This document shows positions 35,977-45,199 of a stretch of DNA of 64,000 nt, one piece after another; positions within the stretch are counted from its first letter, which is position 1; every line of letters begins with the position of its first letter. The position numbers and the translations under genes were made by a program. The stretch lies in assembly GCA_964512095.1 (NCBI GenBank), contig CAZEIH010000015.1:8864-72863 (forward strand). The letters run 5' to 3'. This DNA comes from DTU013 sp964512095 (GTDB lineage Bacteria; Bacillota; Clostridia; Acetivibrionales; DTU013). The notes under the pieces are model-generated. The model saw only the letters and a list, made by a program, of their open reading frames with translations, had not been told where the DNA came from and did not search any database.

Positions 35977-36300
35977 ACAAAGGATTAATACGAAGGTTTG
36001 ATACACAAGATTAATACATGGGTTTGACAGGAAAGCCTGAAAGAGAAGCTCACCAGNNNNNNNNNNNNNNNNNNNNNNNNNNNNNNNNNNNNNNNNNNNN
36101 NNNNNNNNNNNNNNNNNNNNNNNNNNNNNNNNNNNNNNNNNNNNNNNNNNNNNNNNAAAGGCTTACCAGAAAGGCTTACCAGAAAGGCTTACCAGAAAGG
36201 CTTACCAGAAAGGCTTACCAGAAAAGCTTACCAGAAAAGCTTACCAGAAAAGCTTACCAGAAAGGCTTGACGGAGCAGTTTACCAAAAAAGTTTACCAAA
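35970..36300. repeat. 13-nt tandem repeat field with a 100-N assembly gap
   Basis: Before the gap the period-13 units are degenerate (TTTAATACAAAGG, ATTAATACGAAGG, TTTGATACACAAG, ATTAATACATGGG). After the gap (36157 on) they become perfect copies of AAAGGCTTACCAG, then drift again (AGCAGTTTACCAA, AAAAGTTTACCAA) until the GGGGGAG ribosome site. The real length of the gap is unknown. Confidence 0.85.
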
Positions 36301-36314
36301 GGGGGAGTGTAATT

Positions 36315-36998
36315 ATGAGATCTGTGAGCGCTAAAGGACTTAAAAAGATCTATCCGCTAGGCAACACGGAGGTTCATGCTTTGAGAGGGATTGACCTTGA
36401 GATAAATAAGGGTGAATTCTTTGTACTGGCAGGACCATCCGGCAGTGGAAAATCTACGCTGCTTAATATCATAGGATGTCTTGACCATGCCACGGAGGGC
36501 AAAGTGTGGCTTGAGGATATGGAGGTAAGCAGTTACAGCGACGCTGAACTCAACAGCATTAGGCTGCATCACATTGGGTTCATTTTTCAATCCTTCAATT
36601 TGATATCAGTATTGAATGTCTATGAAAATATAGAGCTTCCGCTGCTGATTCGCAATGATATCCGCCCAAAGGAAAAAAGAAACCGAATCAATGAGTTCAT
36701 TGAAAAGGTGGGTCTTACAAAACAAATCAACCAGAAACCCTATGAGCTGTCAGGAGGGCAGCAGCAGAGAGTGGCTATCGCAAGAGCCCTCGTGACAAGG
36801 CCAAAGATAGTTCTGGCAGATGAACCCACTGCCAACCTTGATTCTCAGACAGGTATAGAAATAATTGAGCTCATGCACGAAATGAGCCGACAAAGATCAA
36901 CCACCTTTGTATTTTCAAGCCATGATAGCAAGGTTATCGACAGGGCAAGTAGGGTGTTTTATATGGAGGATGGAATGGGAAGGGAGAATGCGTTATGA
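36315..36998 (+). CDS. ABC transporter ATP-binding protein (MacB/LolD type)
   Basis: A 227-residue ATPase. Walker A is GPSGSGKST (about residues 39-47), the Q-loop FIFQSFNLI, signature LSGGQQQRVAIARALV (about 142-157), Walker B IVLADEPTANLDSQTG (about 164-179), and the H-loop FSSHD. This subfamily drives FtsX/MacB-type permeases that move lipoproteins, peptides or antibiotics without passing substrate through a classic channel. The start is ATG 36315, 7 bases after GGGGGAG, at the end of the 13-nt repeat field. It overlaps the first permease gene by ATGA. Confidence 0.95.
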   Translation: MRSVSAKGLKKIYPLGNTEVHALRGIDLEINKGEFFVLAGPSGSGKSTLLNIIGCLDHATEGKVWLEDMEVSSYSDAELNSIRLHHIGFIFQSFNLISVLNVYENIELPLLIRNDIRPKEKRNRINEFIEKVGLTKQINQKPYELSGGQQQRVAIARALVTRPKIVLADEPTANLDSQTGIEIIELMHEMSRQRSTTFVFSSHDSKVIDRASRVFYMEDGMGRENAL

Positions 36999-38338
36999 AA
37001 TATTTTCGTCTATCCTTTCGGAATGCATCTGGCAACATACGCAGAACAGTAACGCTTGGTTTTTTCATACTTTCTGCAACCTTCATCCTGATACTTTCAA
37101 ATACTTTTGTCCTCACTGCAAGAAGTAAGGTTGAAAATGTACTGACTAACGGGCTCTGTGGTCATGTGCAAATACGCTCAGAAGGTAGCCGCGAGGGTGA
37201 TATGGCAGCCCAGTATTCAGGTAAATGGGATACCCTCAAGCCCATTGATGGAGAAAGCTCCCGAGAAATAAAGGCTATCGTCTCTCAACAGTTCCCAGAT
37301 GCTAAAGCCGTGGAGTTGGTGCGAAGGAAAGCAAAGCTTCAAAATAGTGATATAAACCAAGAGACTATGCTATTAGGCTTGCCTGTGGACATGGAGGTTT
37401 ATAAGAATGCATTCCTCCTTAGTGAGGGGCGCTATCTTGACAATAGCAAAGGCCAAGAGATTCTCTTGACCCAAGAGCAGGCATCCTCACTTGGACTTGG
37501 TGTTGGTGATTATGTTAGCGTGACTACAAAAAACAGATACGGTCTTAATGAGGAGTGTAATCTTAAAATAGTCGGTATCGGGAATTTTGTAATGCTTTCA
37601 CTGTTTAGCTTTAATGCTAGCTATACATCTGCTGATGTGGTCAGGGAGCTGGCAGCCTATATGGAGGATGAGACTACAGACATAATACTTTACCTGCCTG
37701 ATAAAGCTTTTGCTAAAAACACGGTGGAAGCATTGGCTACAAGAATGGGGCAGCAGGGCATAGACCATATTGTGACTGCTGATGATAAGCTTACCAGTGA
37801 GGATATTATTGTAAGTAGTATATCCTTTGAAGAGAAGGAGACTGATAAGGACGGCATAATGCTCTCAACCTTTATTGAAATGGGAGAGAACTATAAGGCA
37901 ACAGGAGATATTATGTTTATTGCTGTGAATATACTATCTGTAGTCCTAATGATAGTGGTCAGTATTCTTATCATCAACCTTGTGTATATGACTGGTGCCG
38001 AGCGGTATGTAGAGATTGGTACTCTCAGGGCTGTTGGATTCAATAGGAAGCAGGTAGTAACAATTTTCATGTCGGAGATATTAGGGGTAAGCCTTGCTTC
38101 CTCAACTCTTGGCATACTGCTTTGCACAGGAATGGTGGCTTGTAGTAGGGTCTTTAATATAAAGACACCAATACCATTTCTCAGCTACATCTTGGGAGAG
38201 ACACTGAGACTTGACTTTGATCCTGTAATTTTTGCATCCACACTGGCTGTAATCCTTGCGTTTTCGACAATAGCATCATTTCTGCCTGTATTCAGGGCGT
38301 GCTCTGTTGCACCGGCAGAAGCAATTAGAAGGCTTTAG
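36995..38338 (+). CDS. FtsX-like ABC permease 1
   Basis: A 447-residue permease with the MacB/FtsX layout: one N-terminal helix (about residues 17-40), a large extracellular domain of about 250 residues, and three C-terminal helices with the family motif EIGTLRAVGFNRKQVVTIFM (about residues 340-360). It ends FRACSVAPAEAIRRL, the usual C-terminus. It is co-transcribed with the ATPase (ATGA overlap) and a second permease 11 bases downstream, making a two-permease exporter. Substrate unknown. Confidence 0.9.
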   Translation: MKYFRLSFRNASGNIRRTVTLGFFILSATFILILSNTFVLTARSKVENVLTNGLCGHVQIRSEGSREGDMAAQYSGKWDTLKPIDGESSREIKAIVSQQFPDAKAVELVRRKAKLQNSDINQETMLLGLPVDMEVYKNAFLLSEGRYLDNSKGQEILLTQEQASSLGLGVGDYVSVTTKNRYGLNEECNLKIVGIGNFVMLSLFSFNASYTSADVVRELAAYMEDETTDIILYLPDKAFAKNTVEALATRMGQQGIDHIVTADDKLTSEDIIVSSISFEEKETDKDGIMLSTFIEMGENYKATGDIMFIAVNILSVVLMIVVSILIINLVYMTGAERYVEIGTLRAVGFNRKQVVTIFMSEILGVSLASSTLGILLCTGMVACSRVFNIKTPIPFLSYILGETLRLDFDPVIFASTLAVILAFSTIASFLPVFRACSVAPAEAIRRL

Positions 38339-38349
38339 GGGGTATTGGT

Positions 38350-39696
38350 ATGGGGATTTTTATTAAAACAGCTATAAGAAATATTATTCAAAACAGAAGA
38401 AGGACATTGCTCATAGGGCTTACACTGACAATTTCCTGTATATTGCTATTGCTTAGCTTTACACTGGGAAACGGAATGGCTTCACAGGTCCTTGATCAAT
38501 ACCGAACATTTCAATCAGGAGATGTAGTGGTTGCCTGGGATAATATCAATGAGTATGACGTCAGTGACCCAAGTAGACTGCATTTTTCAATGTATGAGAG
38601 GGAAAATGATAAGAAAAACCTTGAGGAAATTAAGAGACTTGACACCTATCTAAAGAGCCATGCAGATGAAATATCCGAATACTATAAGGCGCTAAAGGGA
38701 GATGGATTGCTGGACACTGGCAATTATGCTACTTATAGTATTATTGTCGGGCTGGACCGGAATGAGGCTGAATTTCTTGTTAAGAACCAAGTGGTTAGAA
38801 TGCTTAAGGGCCGGCTTCCCTTAGGACATAAGTATGGTGTGTGTATTAGCGATGAGACAGCAAATCAAAGCAGGATACAGCTTGGTGACTGGATTACTAT
38901 AGACAGCAATACAGCAAGTGGTTATGTTAATTCTTTAGAATACCAAGTGACAGGTATATATGAAAGCAGCTCAGAGTATGACAGTGTGTATATCTATTTG
39001 AATGATACGGATTTTCTTGAGTTATACGATCAAGAGCCTGAATATTTTCATTCACTGCGTATATACCTCAATAATCCAGAAGATTCAGAAAAGTTTGCTG
39101 ATGCACTGGATGCCTACATTTTGGAAGGGACAGGTTTGTTAAGGGCTGAGCCTATCGAATACTCAGGCCAGTTTTATCTAGTGATTGCAGGCTACATAAA
39201 AAGTCTGTTTACCCTATTCATAGTATTTATATTATTTGTGATTGCAGTTGGCATCAGGTCTGTGGTGAGGATGAACCTTACAGCAAGAATGAAGGAGTTT
39301 GGGACGATGCGGGCAATAGGCTTCAAACGAATCCACTGCTTCTTAGTCATATTCCTTGAGATTTTCCTTCTGGCCGTAGTGTTCTTCATATTTGCCTTTG
39401 GAATAACAGGAATTATTGTTTATCTGTTGAGACAAACAGGCATACACGTTGGCAAAGGGCCTGTAGCCTATATCCTAGGGGGCGAATACATCAGCCCGGT
39501 CTTCAAGACGTGGGATACTTTGACGGGATTTCTGATTATATTGTGTTTCTCAATATTTGCGCCATTGAAGCCGGGATTGGAGCTATGCTACCAGAGTATC
39601 ACGCACCTGCTATCACAAAACCTTAAGCCTGTGGCGGTTTTTCCAAGCCTAATGAGGTCGTTGTTCAGGGCAAAAAAGTACAATTTAACTTCGTAG
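38350..39696 (+). CDS. FtsX-like ABC permease 2
   Basis: A 448-residue permease paralogous to the previous gene (N-terminal KTAIRNIIQNRRRTLLIGLTL; KEFGTMRAIGFKRIHCFLVIF before the last helices). The end differs from the family: after ILCFSIFA the frame reads PLKPGLELCYQSIT..., while the +1 frame reads IGAMLPEYHAPAITKP and stops, which looks much more like the normal permease C-terminus. A single-base frameshift (real or sequencing error) near 39560 is therefore possible. The T-rich hairpin after the gene is weak. Confidence 0.85.
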   Translation: MGIFIKTAIRNIIQNRRRTLLIGLTLTISCILLLLSFTLGNGMASQVLDQYRTFQSGDVVVAWDNINEYDVSDPSRLHFSMYERENDKKNLEEIKRLDTYLKSHADEISEYYKALKGDGLLDTGNYATYSIIVGLDRNEAEFLVKNQVVRMLKGRLPLGHKYGVCISDETANQSRIQLGDWITIDSNTASGYVNSLEYQVTGIYESSSEYDSVYIYLNDTDFLELYDQEPEYFHSLRIYLNNPEDSEKFADALDAYILEGTGLLRAEPIEYSGQFYLVIAGYIKSLFTLFIVFILFVIAVGIRSVVRMNLTARMKEFGTMRAIGFKRIHCFLVIFLEIFLLAVVFFIFAFGITGIIVYLLRQTGIHVGKGPVAYILGGEYISPVFKTWDTLTGFLIILCFSIFAPLKPGLELCYQSITHLLSQNLKPVAVFPSLMRSLFRAKKYNLTS

Positions 39697-39709
39697 AAGT
39701 GCTTTTTTT
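39688..39709 (+). terminator. Weak terminator-like hairpin after permease 2
   Basis: ACTTC-GTA-GAAGT overlaps the stop codon and is followed two bases later by seven T. The stem has only five pairs, so it may allow read-through into the hydrolase gene. Confidence 0.35.
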
Positions 39710-39808
39710 CTACTGATGTGTGGAACGATATAGACGAATATGCTCACGGTCTGGTGAGCCTAAAGTGATTATAGAAAATAGACATTATTTTATGAAAGGT
39801 GATGTATT

Positions 39809-41513
39809 ATGATGAATAATAAAAAAACAAAGAGAATTAGTTCAGGAATTCCTGCATGGTTCGGTTATATAATGGTTGCAATAGTATGTATAGGCACAAC
39901 TCTCATGCTGGTTTCAAATGAAATAGAGGGCAGAAAAAACTCTGATGCAGTAGCTTCGTTGAATTTTACAGATGGGCAAAATGCGGATATTGCAGGCAGT
40001 AACACCAATGCAGANNNNNNNNNNNNNNNNNNNNNNNNNNNNNNNNNNNNNNNNNNNNNNNNNNNNNNNNNNNNNNNNNNNNNNNNNNNNNNNNNNNNNN
40101 NNNNNNNNNNNNNNCAGCAATACAGACAGCAATACAGACAGCAATACAGACAGCAATACAGACAGCAATACAGACAGCAATGCAGACAGCAATGCAGACA
40201 CCAATGCAGACACCAATGCTGATAGCAGCGCCAGCAGAAACATCTTCAGCAATTCAAGCATTGATAAAAGTAATGAAAACAGTCCTAAATACACCTTCTC
40301 AGATAACTGGCTTATGGATACCCGGGCAAAATTTGCTTTGGATGGAGTATGGCACCGAATGGGCAACATCAACGAGATATTGGACACTATGGCAAGAGTA
40401 CGCCATACAAGCGAATTGAGCTGGTACCGGGAATGGTACAAGACAGCTGAGAGAGTTAGAGCTATAGGAGATGACTGTCTAGAAAATGGTCATGACATCA
40501 GTGCAGGGGAGACATATCTCAGAGCGTCGAGCTACTATCTAACCGCTGAGGTCCTACTACATACCAACCCTGATGATAAAAGAATACTTGAAGCCTATAA
40601 AAAGGGAGGTGAGTATTTCATGAAAGGGCTTGAACTGCTTTCTGCGCCTGTTTCTGAGGTTTGGATACCCTATGAGGACACCAAAATCAAGGGCTACTTT
40701 TTTAGAACAGATGCGGCCTCGACTACAGGAGGACTGGGGACTTCCGGTACAGATGTCAGCTTCAAAGCCCCGATTCTGATTGTACATCAGGGCTATGATG
40801 CTCCCATTGAGAGCACTAAGTATGTGGCTGAGGAAGCAATAAAAAGAGGCTACCACTGTCTGCTGTTTGAAGGGCCAGGACAGGGATTGACCATTCGTCA
40901 ACAGAATATCCCACTGCAGCCTGACTGGGAAAAGGTTGTTTCTGCGGTAGTTGATTATGCCATTACGATTCCAGAGGTAGATGAAGATAACATAATGCTG
41001 ATGGGTATTAGTATGGGAGGCGGTTTTGCAGTGCGCGCTGCTGCCTATGAGCCAAGGCTGAAGCTTTGTATATTGAATCCTGGTTACTATAATATATATG
41101 GTATTGTATCAGATTATCTTACGGATGAGCTTATGAATTTGTATGAGGAGGACCCGGAGGAATTGAACAAAAAAATGGAAGAGATAGCAGAGTATGATGT
41201 GGGTATAAGGTGGGGTATGTACCACGGAATGTGGGTGTTTGGAGCTGATACGCCGGTGGAGTTTTTGGACAATGCAAGTAAATTCGACAATACTGATATA
41301 ATAGATGAAATTCGCTGCAAAATGCTAATAATGGATGGAAGCTCCGAGGTGTGGGGCGAGGGCCAATCAAAGATGCTTTATAATATGCTTGAGTGCGAAA
41401 AGGACTATATGCTCTTCACTGAAGAGGATTCAGCTTCCGAACATTGCCAGGTAGGTGCAGGCGGCATTGCCACCCAGCGTATGTTTGATTGGATTGACGA
41501 AAACCTAAAGTGA
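39809..41513 (+). CDS. Membrane-anchored alpha/beta hydrolase with a 12-nt repeat linker (spans assembly gap)
   Basis: An N-terminal anchor helix (WFGYIMVAIVCIGTTLMLV, about residues 16-34) is followed by an Asn/Ser/Asp/Thr linker and an alpha/beta hydrolase of about 430 residues of the FrsA/DUF1100-like type. Visible catalytic elements: LIVHQGYDAP, nucleophile elbow GISMGGGFA, LIMDGSSEVWG (Asp) and SEHCQVGAGG (His). The gap at 40015-40114 lies in the linker. The frames before and after it differ by one base with 100 N, but joining ...AATGCAGA directly to CAGCAATACAGA keeps frame, so the true missing length should be a multiple of 3 (likely 12). It may be co-regulated with the ABC exporter upstream. 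Confidence 0.83.
40115..40222. repeat. 12-nt coding repeat after assembly gap
   Basis: Five perfect copies of CAGCAATACAGA followed by four variants (CAGCAATGCAGA, CACCAATGCAGA and so on), encoding (SNTD)n then (SNAD/TNAD). The array continues into the 100-N gap on its left (40015-40114). Confidence 0.92.
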
Positions 41514-41557
41514 AATAAAGAGACAATCTACCCTCTTGATATATCCATATAACCTCC

Positions 41558-41601
41558 TTGACCTTTTCCTTGTATTATGGTAATTTAAACATATGTTTAA
41601 A
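41558..41601 (+). promoter_or_regulatory. tetR promoter and palindromic operator
   Basis: TTGACC (41558-41563), 17 bases, TAATTT (41581-41586). The perfect 18-base palindrome TTTAAACATATGTTTAAA (41584-41601) overlaps the -10 box, as expected for autorepression. The same site, with 3 changes, is at the ABC operon promoter. Confidence 0.75.
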
Positions 41602-41623
41602 ACAAAGTCGAGGAGAGTGTTAT

Positions 41624-42238
41624 ATGGATATTCAAAGTCACGTTATGTCAACTCCTAATATGGAGGAGATGTCGGTCAGGGATAGGATTATAGCTACGAC
41701 CCTTGGCCTGATCGAAAAAGAAGGCGTCCATGGACTTACCACAAGGACTATAGCTCGTGAGGCCAACGTTAATATTGCTGCGATTAACTATTATTTCAGC
41801 AGTAAGCAGAGGCTAATCGAAGAAACTCTGCAATCGGCTTTGGATCACATGTTTTCAGATACATCAGGAATATTTGCTCAGGCGGGAAGTAGTACTGACG
41901 ATATTTTGAAAAACGTAATGTTCTATTTTCTTCAAGGCTCACTAATGTATCCCGGCATTATTAAGGCAATGCTCCACGAGCCAATTAATAACAATAATTA
42001 CGAGGTTGCAATTGTACAACAAATAACTGAGTTCATAAGAGGATTGGTGTCCCAGACTGAACAGGCTATGGAGGCAGATGAATCAGCTATTAGGGAAAGG
42101 ATAATGCAGATATTTTCCGTTTCCATTATGGTTGCCTTGCTGCCGAATACTTTCAAAACAATACTTGGCGATGATTTTATTGATAATATTGACAAGCAAA
42201 AGAAATACATTGAAGCATTTTTTACTGTGACTAATTAG
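41624..42238 (+). CDS. TetR/AcrR family transcriptional regulator
   Basis: A 204-residue regulator. The N-terminal TetR helix-turn-helix is clear: RDRIIATTLGLIEKEGVHGLTTRTIAREANVN, then AINYYFSSKQRLIEE (about residues 18-70). The C-terminal half is a helical ligand-binding domain without recognisable specificity. The start is ATG 41624 after GAGGAG; the earlier in-frame codon at 41558 lies within the promoter. It lies directly after the ABC exporter and hydrolase genes and shares a palindromic operator with them, so it most likely represses both its own gene and the exporter until a ligand binds. Confidence 0.92.
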   Translation: MDIQSHVMSTPNMEEMSVRDRIIATTLGLIEKEGVHGLTTRTIAREANVNIAAINYYFSSKQRLIEETLQSALDHMFSDTSGIFAQAGSSTDDILKNVMFYFLQGSLMYPGIIKAMLHEPINNNNYEVAIVQQITEFIRGLVSQTEQAMEADESAIRERIMQIFSVSIMVALLPNTFKTILGDDFIDNIDKQKKYIEAFFTVTN

Positions 42239-42359
42239 CATATATTTTTGGAACATTTTTCGGGATTATCAAGTCTATTTATGCAAACAATAAAGCATTA
42301 TGTACGCATTATGTACGAAAAAACATGAGAACATATTTACTAAAGAAATGGGGAGCAAA

Positions 42360-43583
42360 ATGAACATGAGAAATGGACTTTCGGCAAAAATAGCAGCTAT
42401 TATTCTAGTTATTGGGCTTCTGCTCAGTGGCTGTGCAAGGGATAAAAATCATAATGAAAATGATATACAGCAGGGCACCCAGTCGGAGGACCAAGGCTTA
42501 GGCAATCCGGACACAGCATTGCAGCCTGAGAATGGCGGCGAAAATAGTAATGAAGACCTAGGCGATAACAAGGGTGGCATGGACGGCGAGAATGAAAATG
42601 CTGGCGATAAGAACGGCCAGGGGCAGGAGAATGAGGAAGGAACAACGCCGGAGCCTATTGACCTGAATGTTGTCAAGCCTAATGAAGCAGGTAGAATCAT
42701 GGTAGTGATGTTCCACAACTTTATTGAAAAATACGAAAAAGGCGATAAGGATTTTACAACGACCTTTGATGCTTTTGAAGAGCTACTTGAGACACTTTAT
42801 GAATCGGGCTACAGGCTAATAAGCCTTAATGATTATATAAACGGAAATATTGATACACCGGCAGGCTGTATTCCAATGGTATTTACATTTGATGACGGTA
42901 CCTCTGGCCAGTTTAATCTCATTGAAGAGAACGGAGAGCTAAAGGTGAATCCTCGTTCCGCTGCAGGTGTTATTGAAAGGTTCAATAAGACACATCCTGA
43001 TTTCGGTGTGAAGGGTACATTTTATGTAAACTTGGGAAACAAAACCTTTTCAGGAGCAGGTACACTGGAGCAACGCCTTGAGTACCTTATAAACATGGGA
43101 TTTGAAGTGGGGAACCACACATATTCTCACATCAATCTAAAAAAAGATGCCAAGTCTGCTGCAATTATTCAAAAGGAATTAGGCGGTAACCAGAAGAAAA
43201 TGTATGAGTTGGTTCCCGGCTACACCTTCACCTCCTTTTCTCTTCCATATGGTGCTCCGTCAAAGGAGCTTACCCAGTATGTAATAAAGGGCGAATATGA
43301 GGGCGTGTCATACGATAACAAGGCAATAATGGAGGTCGGAGCGGAGCCAGCCCAATCTCCATTCAACTCTAAATTTAATCCTTCGTCAACCCGCAGAGTA
43401 AGGTCTACAGGGATTATACCTGTTGATCAGGATCTTGCATGGTGGTTGGATAATATGAAGCGTAGCAATGAATTTGTAAGCGATGGAGATCCGAATACTG
43501 TATCCATCCCCGAGAGCTATGAAAAACTAATCGATAAGGACAGACTAGGCGATAGAGAGCTAGTAGTATATAAACCTGAATAG
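42360..43583 (+). CDS. Polysaccharide deacetylase family lipoprotein
   Basis: A 407-residue lipoprotein. The signal peptide ends in LLLSGC (about residue 22). An Asn/Gly/Glu/Asp-rich linker spans residues about 30-100. The rest is a NodB-type polysaccharide deacetylase: FTFDDGTSGQF (catalytic/metal Asp pair), KGTFYVNLG, and GNHTYSHINLKK (metal His pair HxxxH), followed by SFSLPYGAPSKEL. It probably removes acetyl groups from a cell-wall or surface glycan. The start is ATG 42360 (42366 possible) after GGGGAG. Confidence 0.88.
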   Translation: MNMRNGLSAKIAAIILVIGLLLSGCARDKNHNENDIQQGTQSEDQGLGNPDTALQPENGGENSNEDLGDNKGGMDGENENAGDKNGQGQENEEGTTPEPIDLNVVKPNEAGRIMVVMFHNFIEKYEKGDKDFTTTFDAFEELLETLYESGYRLISLNDYINGNIDTPAGCIPMVFTFDDGTSGQFNLIEENGELKVNPRSAAGVIERFNKTHPDFGVKGTFYVNLGNKTFSGAGTLEQRLEYLINMGFEVGNHTYSHINLKKDAKSAAIIQKELGGNQKKMYELVPGYTFTSFSLPYGAPSKELTQYVIKGEYEGVSYDNKAIMEVGAEPAQSPFNSKFNPSSTRRVRSTGIIPVDQDLAWWLDNMKRSNEFVSDGDPNTVSIPESYEKLIDKDRLGDRELVVYKPE

Positions 43584-43659
43584 AGCATTTCATATCAGAT
43601 TGTTAGGATTGAATTTTTTCGAGCGAAGCAAGGTGGCTGTGGCTGTGTTGGCGGATTGA

Positions 43660-44346
43660 CTATGCAAGCGTCGGGACTCTCTTTCTGATTACCTCAGAAA
43701 TCAAAGCATGGCCTGCCTCATTGGGGTGAATGCCATCTTCGCACAAAAGTCCAAGATAATTCCTTGTCTCAAGAAATGCCCTGCGGATATCAATTAACAT
43801 CACATTTTTTGCTGAGGCAAGCTTCAGTACAGCGATATTGTACATCTCATGCCACCTGTATATATGCTCCTCGTCACCCAGCCAGTGCAGGATATTCTCA
43901 GAATTCAGACCTTTGGAAATCCAGGAGAAGTATCTGCGAGCATTTAGCGGCGGTAGTGAAAAAAGAACCGGCGTGCTTCCAGTGTCGATAACGCTGTCAA
44001 TGATATCAGAATAGATAACTTCAAATTCATCGATAGGGGTTTTGGCTATGTGAAGTGCCTCGGGATTTTCTGAAATTGCCTTCCAGTCAAAATCACAGTC
44101 ATTTCCGCCGAATTCCAGGGCGGTGTATGTGTAGTTGGGTAGTTTGTCCGCATGCCGCTCTATCAGTTTTTTTCCTACAGTTACTGTACAGCCAAATTTA
44201 GCATAGTTATCCACCTTAACTTCGCTGTTACGCTTACCTAATATGTTGAGGAAGCTACTTTTAAGGAATATATACTTTCCCTTAATAGCATCGAATATAA
44301 CGCCTTTCATTATGGAATCTCCAAATACACAAATCGAATCAATCAT
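43660..44346 (-). CDS. SGNH/GDSL-type hydrolase
   Basis: A 228-residue esterase-like protein. Block I is CVFGDSIMKGVI (about residues 6-17, Ser nucleophile), block III ALEFGGNDCDFDW (about 77-89), and block V DGIHPNEAGHALI near the C-terminus with Asp and His. No signal peptide. On the minus strand an AGAGGCG site precedes the ATG by 7 bases. It is the only minus-strand gene between the IS3 element and argGH. Substrate unknown. Confidence 0.87.
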   Translation of the reverse strand: MIDSICVFGDSIMKGVIFDAIKGKYIFLKSSFLNILGKRNSEVKVDNYAKFGCTVTVGKKLIERHADKLPNYTYTALEFGGNDCDFDWKAISENPEALHIAKTPIDEFEVIYSDIIDSVIDTGSTPVLFSLPPLNARRYFSWISKGLNSENILHWLGDEEHIYRWHEMYNIAVLKLASAKNVMLIDIRRAFLETRNYLGLLCEDGIHPNEAGHALISEVIRKRVPTLA

Positions 44347-44534
44347 ATTTATCGCCTCTAATAAAAAAGTAATCTAATAATGAATATTATATTATGTGAT
44401 ATTAAATATGTCAATATGCATGCAGCTGAATTGATTATTTGCATAACAGCCATTGTGTGTAGTAAAATGTTATAGCAAGGCGGTATATACACTATATCAC
44501 TATGAAAATATCGTCGAATAACAGGAGGCTGCAG

Positions 44535-45116
44535 ATGGAAGAGCCTAATGACGGCAAGCAGGGTCAGATTATGGAGAAGCTCAATAATTTAAAGGAAAAG
44601 CTAACGTCGGAACGTCCTGTAAAGTGGTCGGAATTTCCGGATATTGGTCTTTACAAGGATCAAGTTCTCTCATATATGTTTCGACAGCTGATAAACTTCG
44701 AAGGTGACGGCCAGCTCACATCGGCGATGATAAACAATTATATTAAGGATGGACTGTTGCCAAGAACCGATGGAAAGAAATATTCCCGTGAGCATCTGGC
44801 CGGACTGACGGAAATCTGCCTGCTGAAGCAGGTATTGACAGTAAAGGATACAGGTTTTCTACTGAGTCAGGAACTTAATGAGAATGACCATGCAGGCTTC
44901 TATACCAAGTTTATTCAAATTCTTGATGACGCATTAAAGGACACCTCCAGTCTGATAAATCCCGAGTGGGACATGGAGGCCTTGTCAAATATGACACTAA
45001 GCCTTGCTATAACAAGCTATTGTGATAAGCTGGCTTGTGAAAGGCTTATAGAAATTATGCAAACTAAGATAATGTCGGAAGAAAAGAAAAAGTCTGAGAA
45101 AAAGTCTGAGAAATAG
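44535..45116 (+). CDS. DUF1836 domain protein
   Basis: A 193-residue protein with the DUF1836 pattern found in many Clostridia: PDIGLYKDQVLSYMFRQL, then TSAMINNYIKDGLLPRTDGKKYSREHLAGL, a MerR-like winged-helix, and a helical C-terminus. It is likely a DNA-binding regulator of unknown target. The start is ATG 44535, 6 bases after AGGAGG; the ATG at 44502 precedes that site. The Lys/Glu/Ser tail (EEKKKSEKKSEK) is encoded by a short duplication. Confidence 0.8.
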   Translation: MEEPNDGKQGQIMEKLNNLKEKLTSERPVKWSEFPDIGLYKDQVLSYMFRQLINFEGDGQLTSAMINNYIKDGLLPRTDGKKYSREHLAGLTEICLLKQVLTVKDTGFLLSQELNENDHAGFYTKFIQILDDALKDTSSLINPEWDMEALSNMTLSLAITSYCDKLACERLIEIMQTKIMSEEKKKSEKKSEK

Positions 45117-45151
45117 CCAGCACCAACATTTCAATTTATTCTATGTAAATC

Positions 45152-45182
45152 TTTGCGAGTTTCCATAATACCAGTATTATGG
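45152..45182 (+). promoter_or_regulatory. Promoter with palindrome before the NlpC/P60 gene
   Basis: TTTGCG (45152-45157), 17 bases, TATTAT (45175-45180). A perfect inverted repeat, CCATAATA-CCAG-TATTATGG (45163-45182), covers the spacer and the -10 box and could be a repressor site. Confidence 0.5.
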
Positions 45183-45199
45183 TAAACTTAAAAAGGTCA

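Larger units (their letters stand above)
35712..36314. other. Long leader of the ABC exporter operon
   Basis: About 600 bases. It contains a weak G-rich stem with a T-run (35810-35842) that may end addA transcription, a strong promoter (35920-35948), an operator-like palindrome (35959-35976), and a 13-nt repeat field from about 35970 to 36300 that includes an assembly gap (36057-36156). No gene is supported; a frame running through the repeats is an artefact. Confidence 0.65.

Noticed and set aside
36018..36314. N-terminal extension of the ABC ATPase through the repeat field
   Set aside because: The ATPase has a proper ribosome site and ATG at 36315; the upstream frame is only the 13-nt repeat plus N bases.
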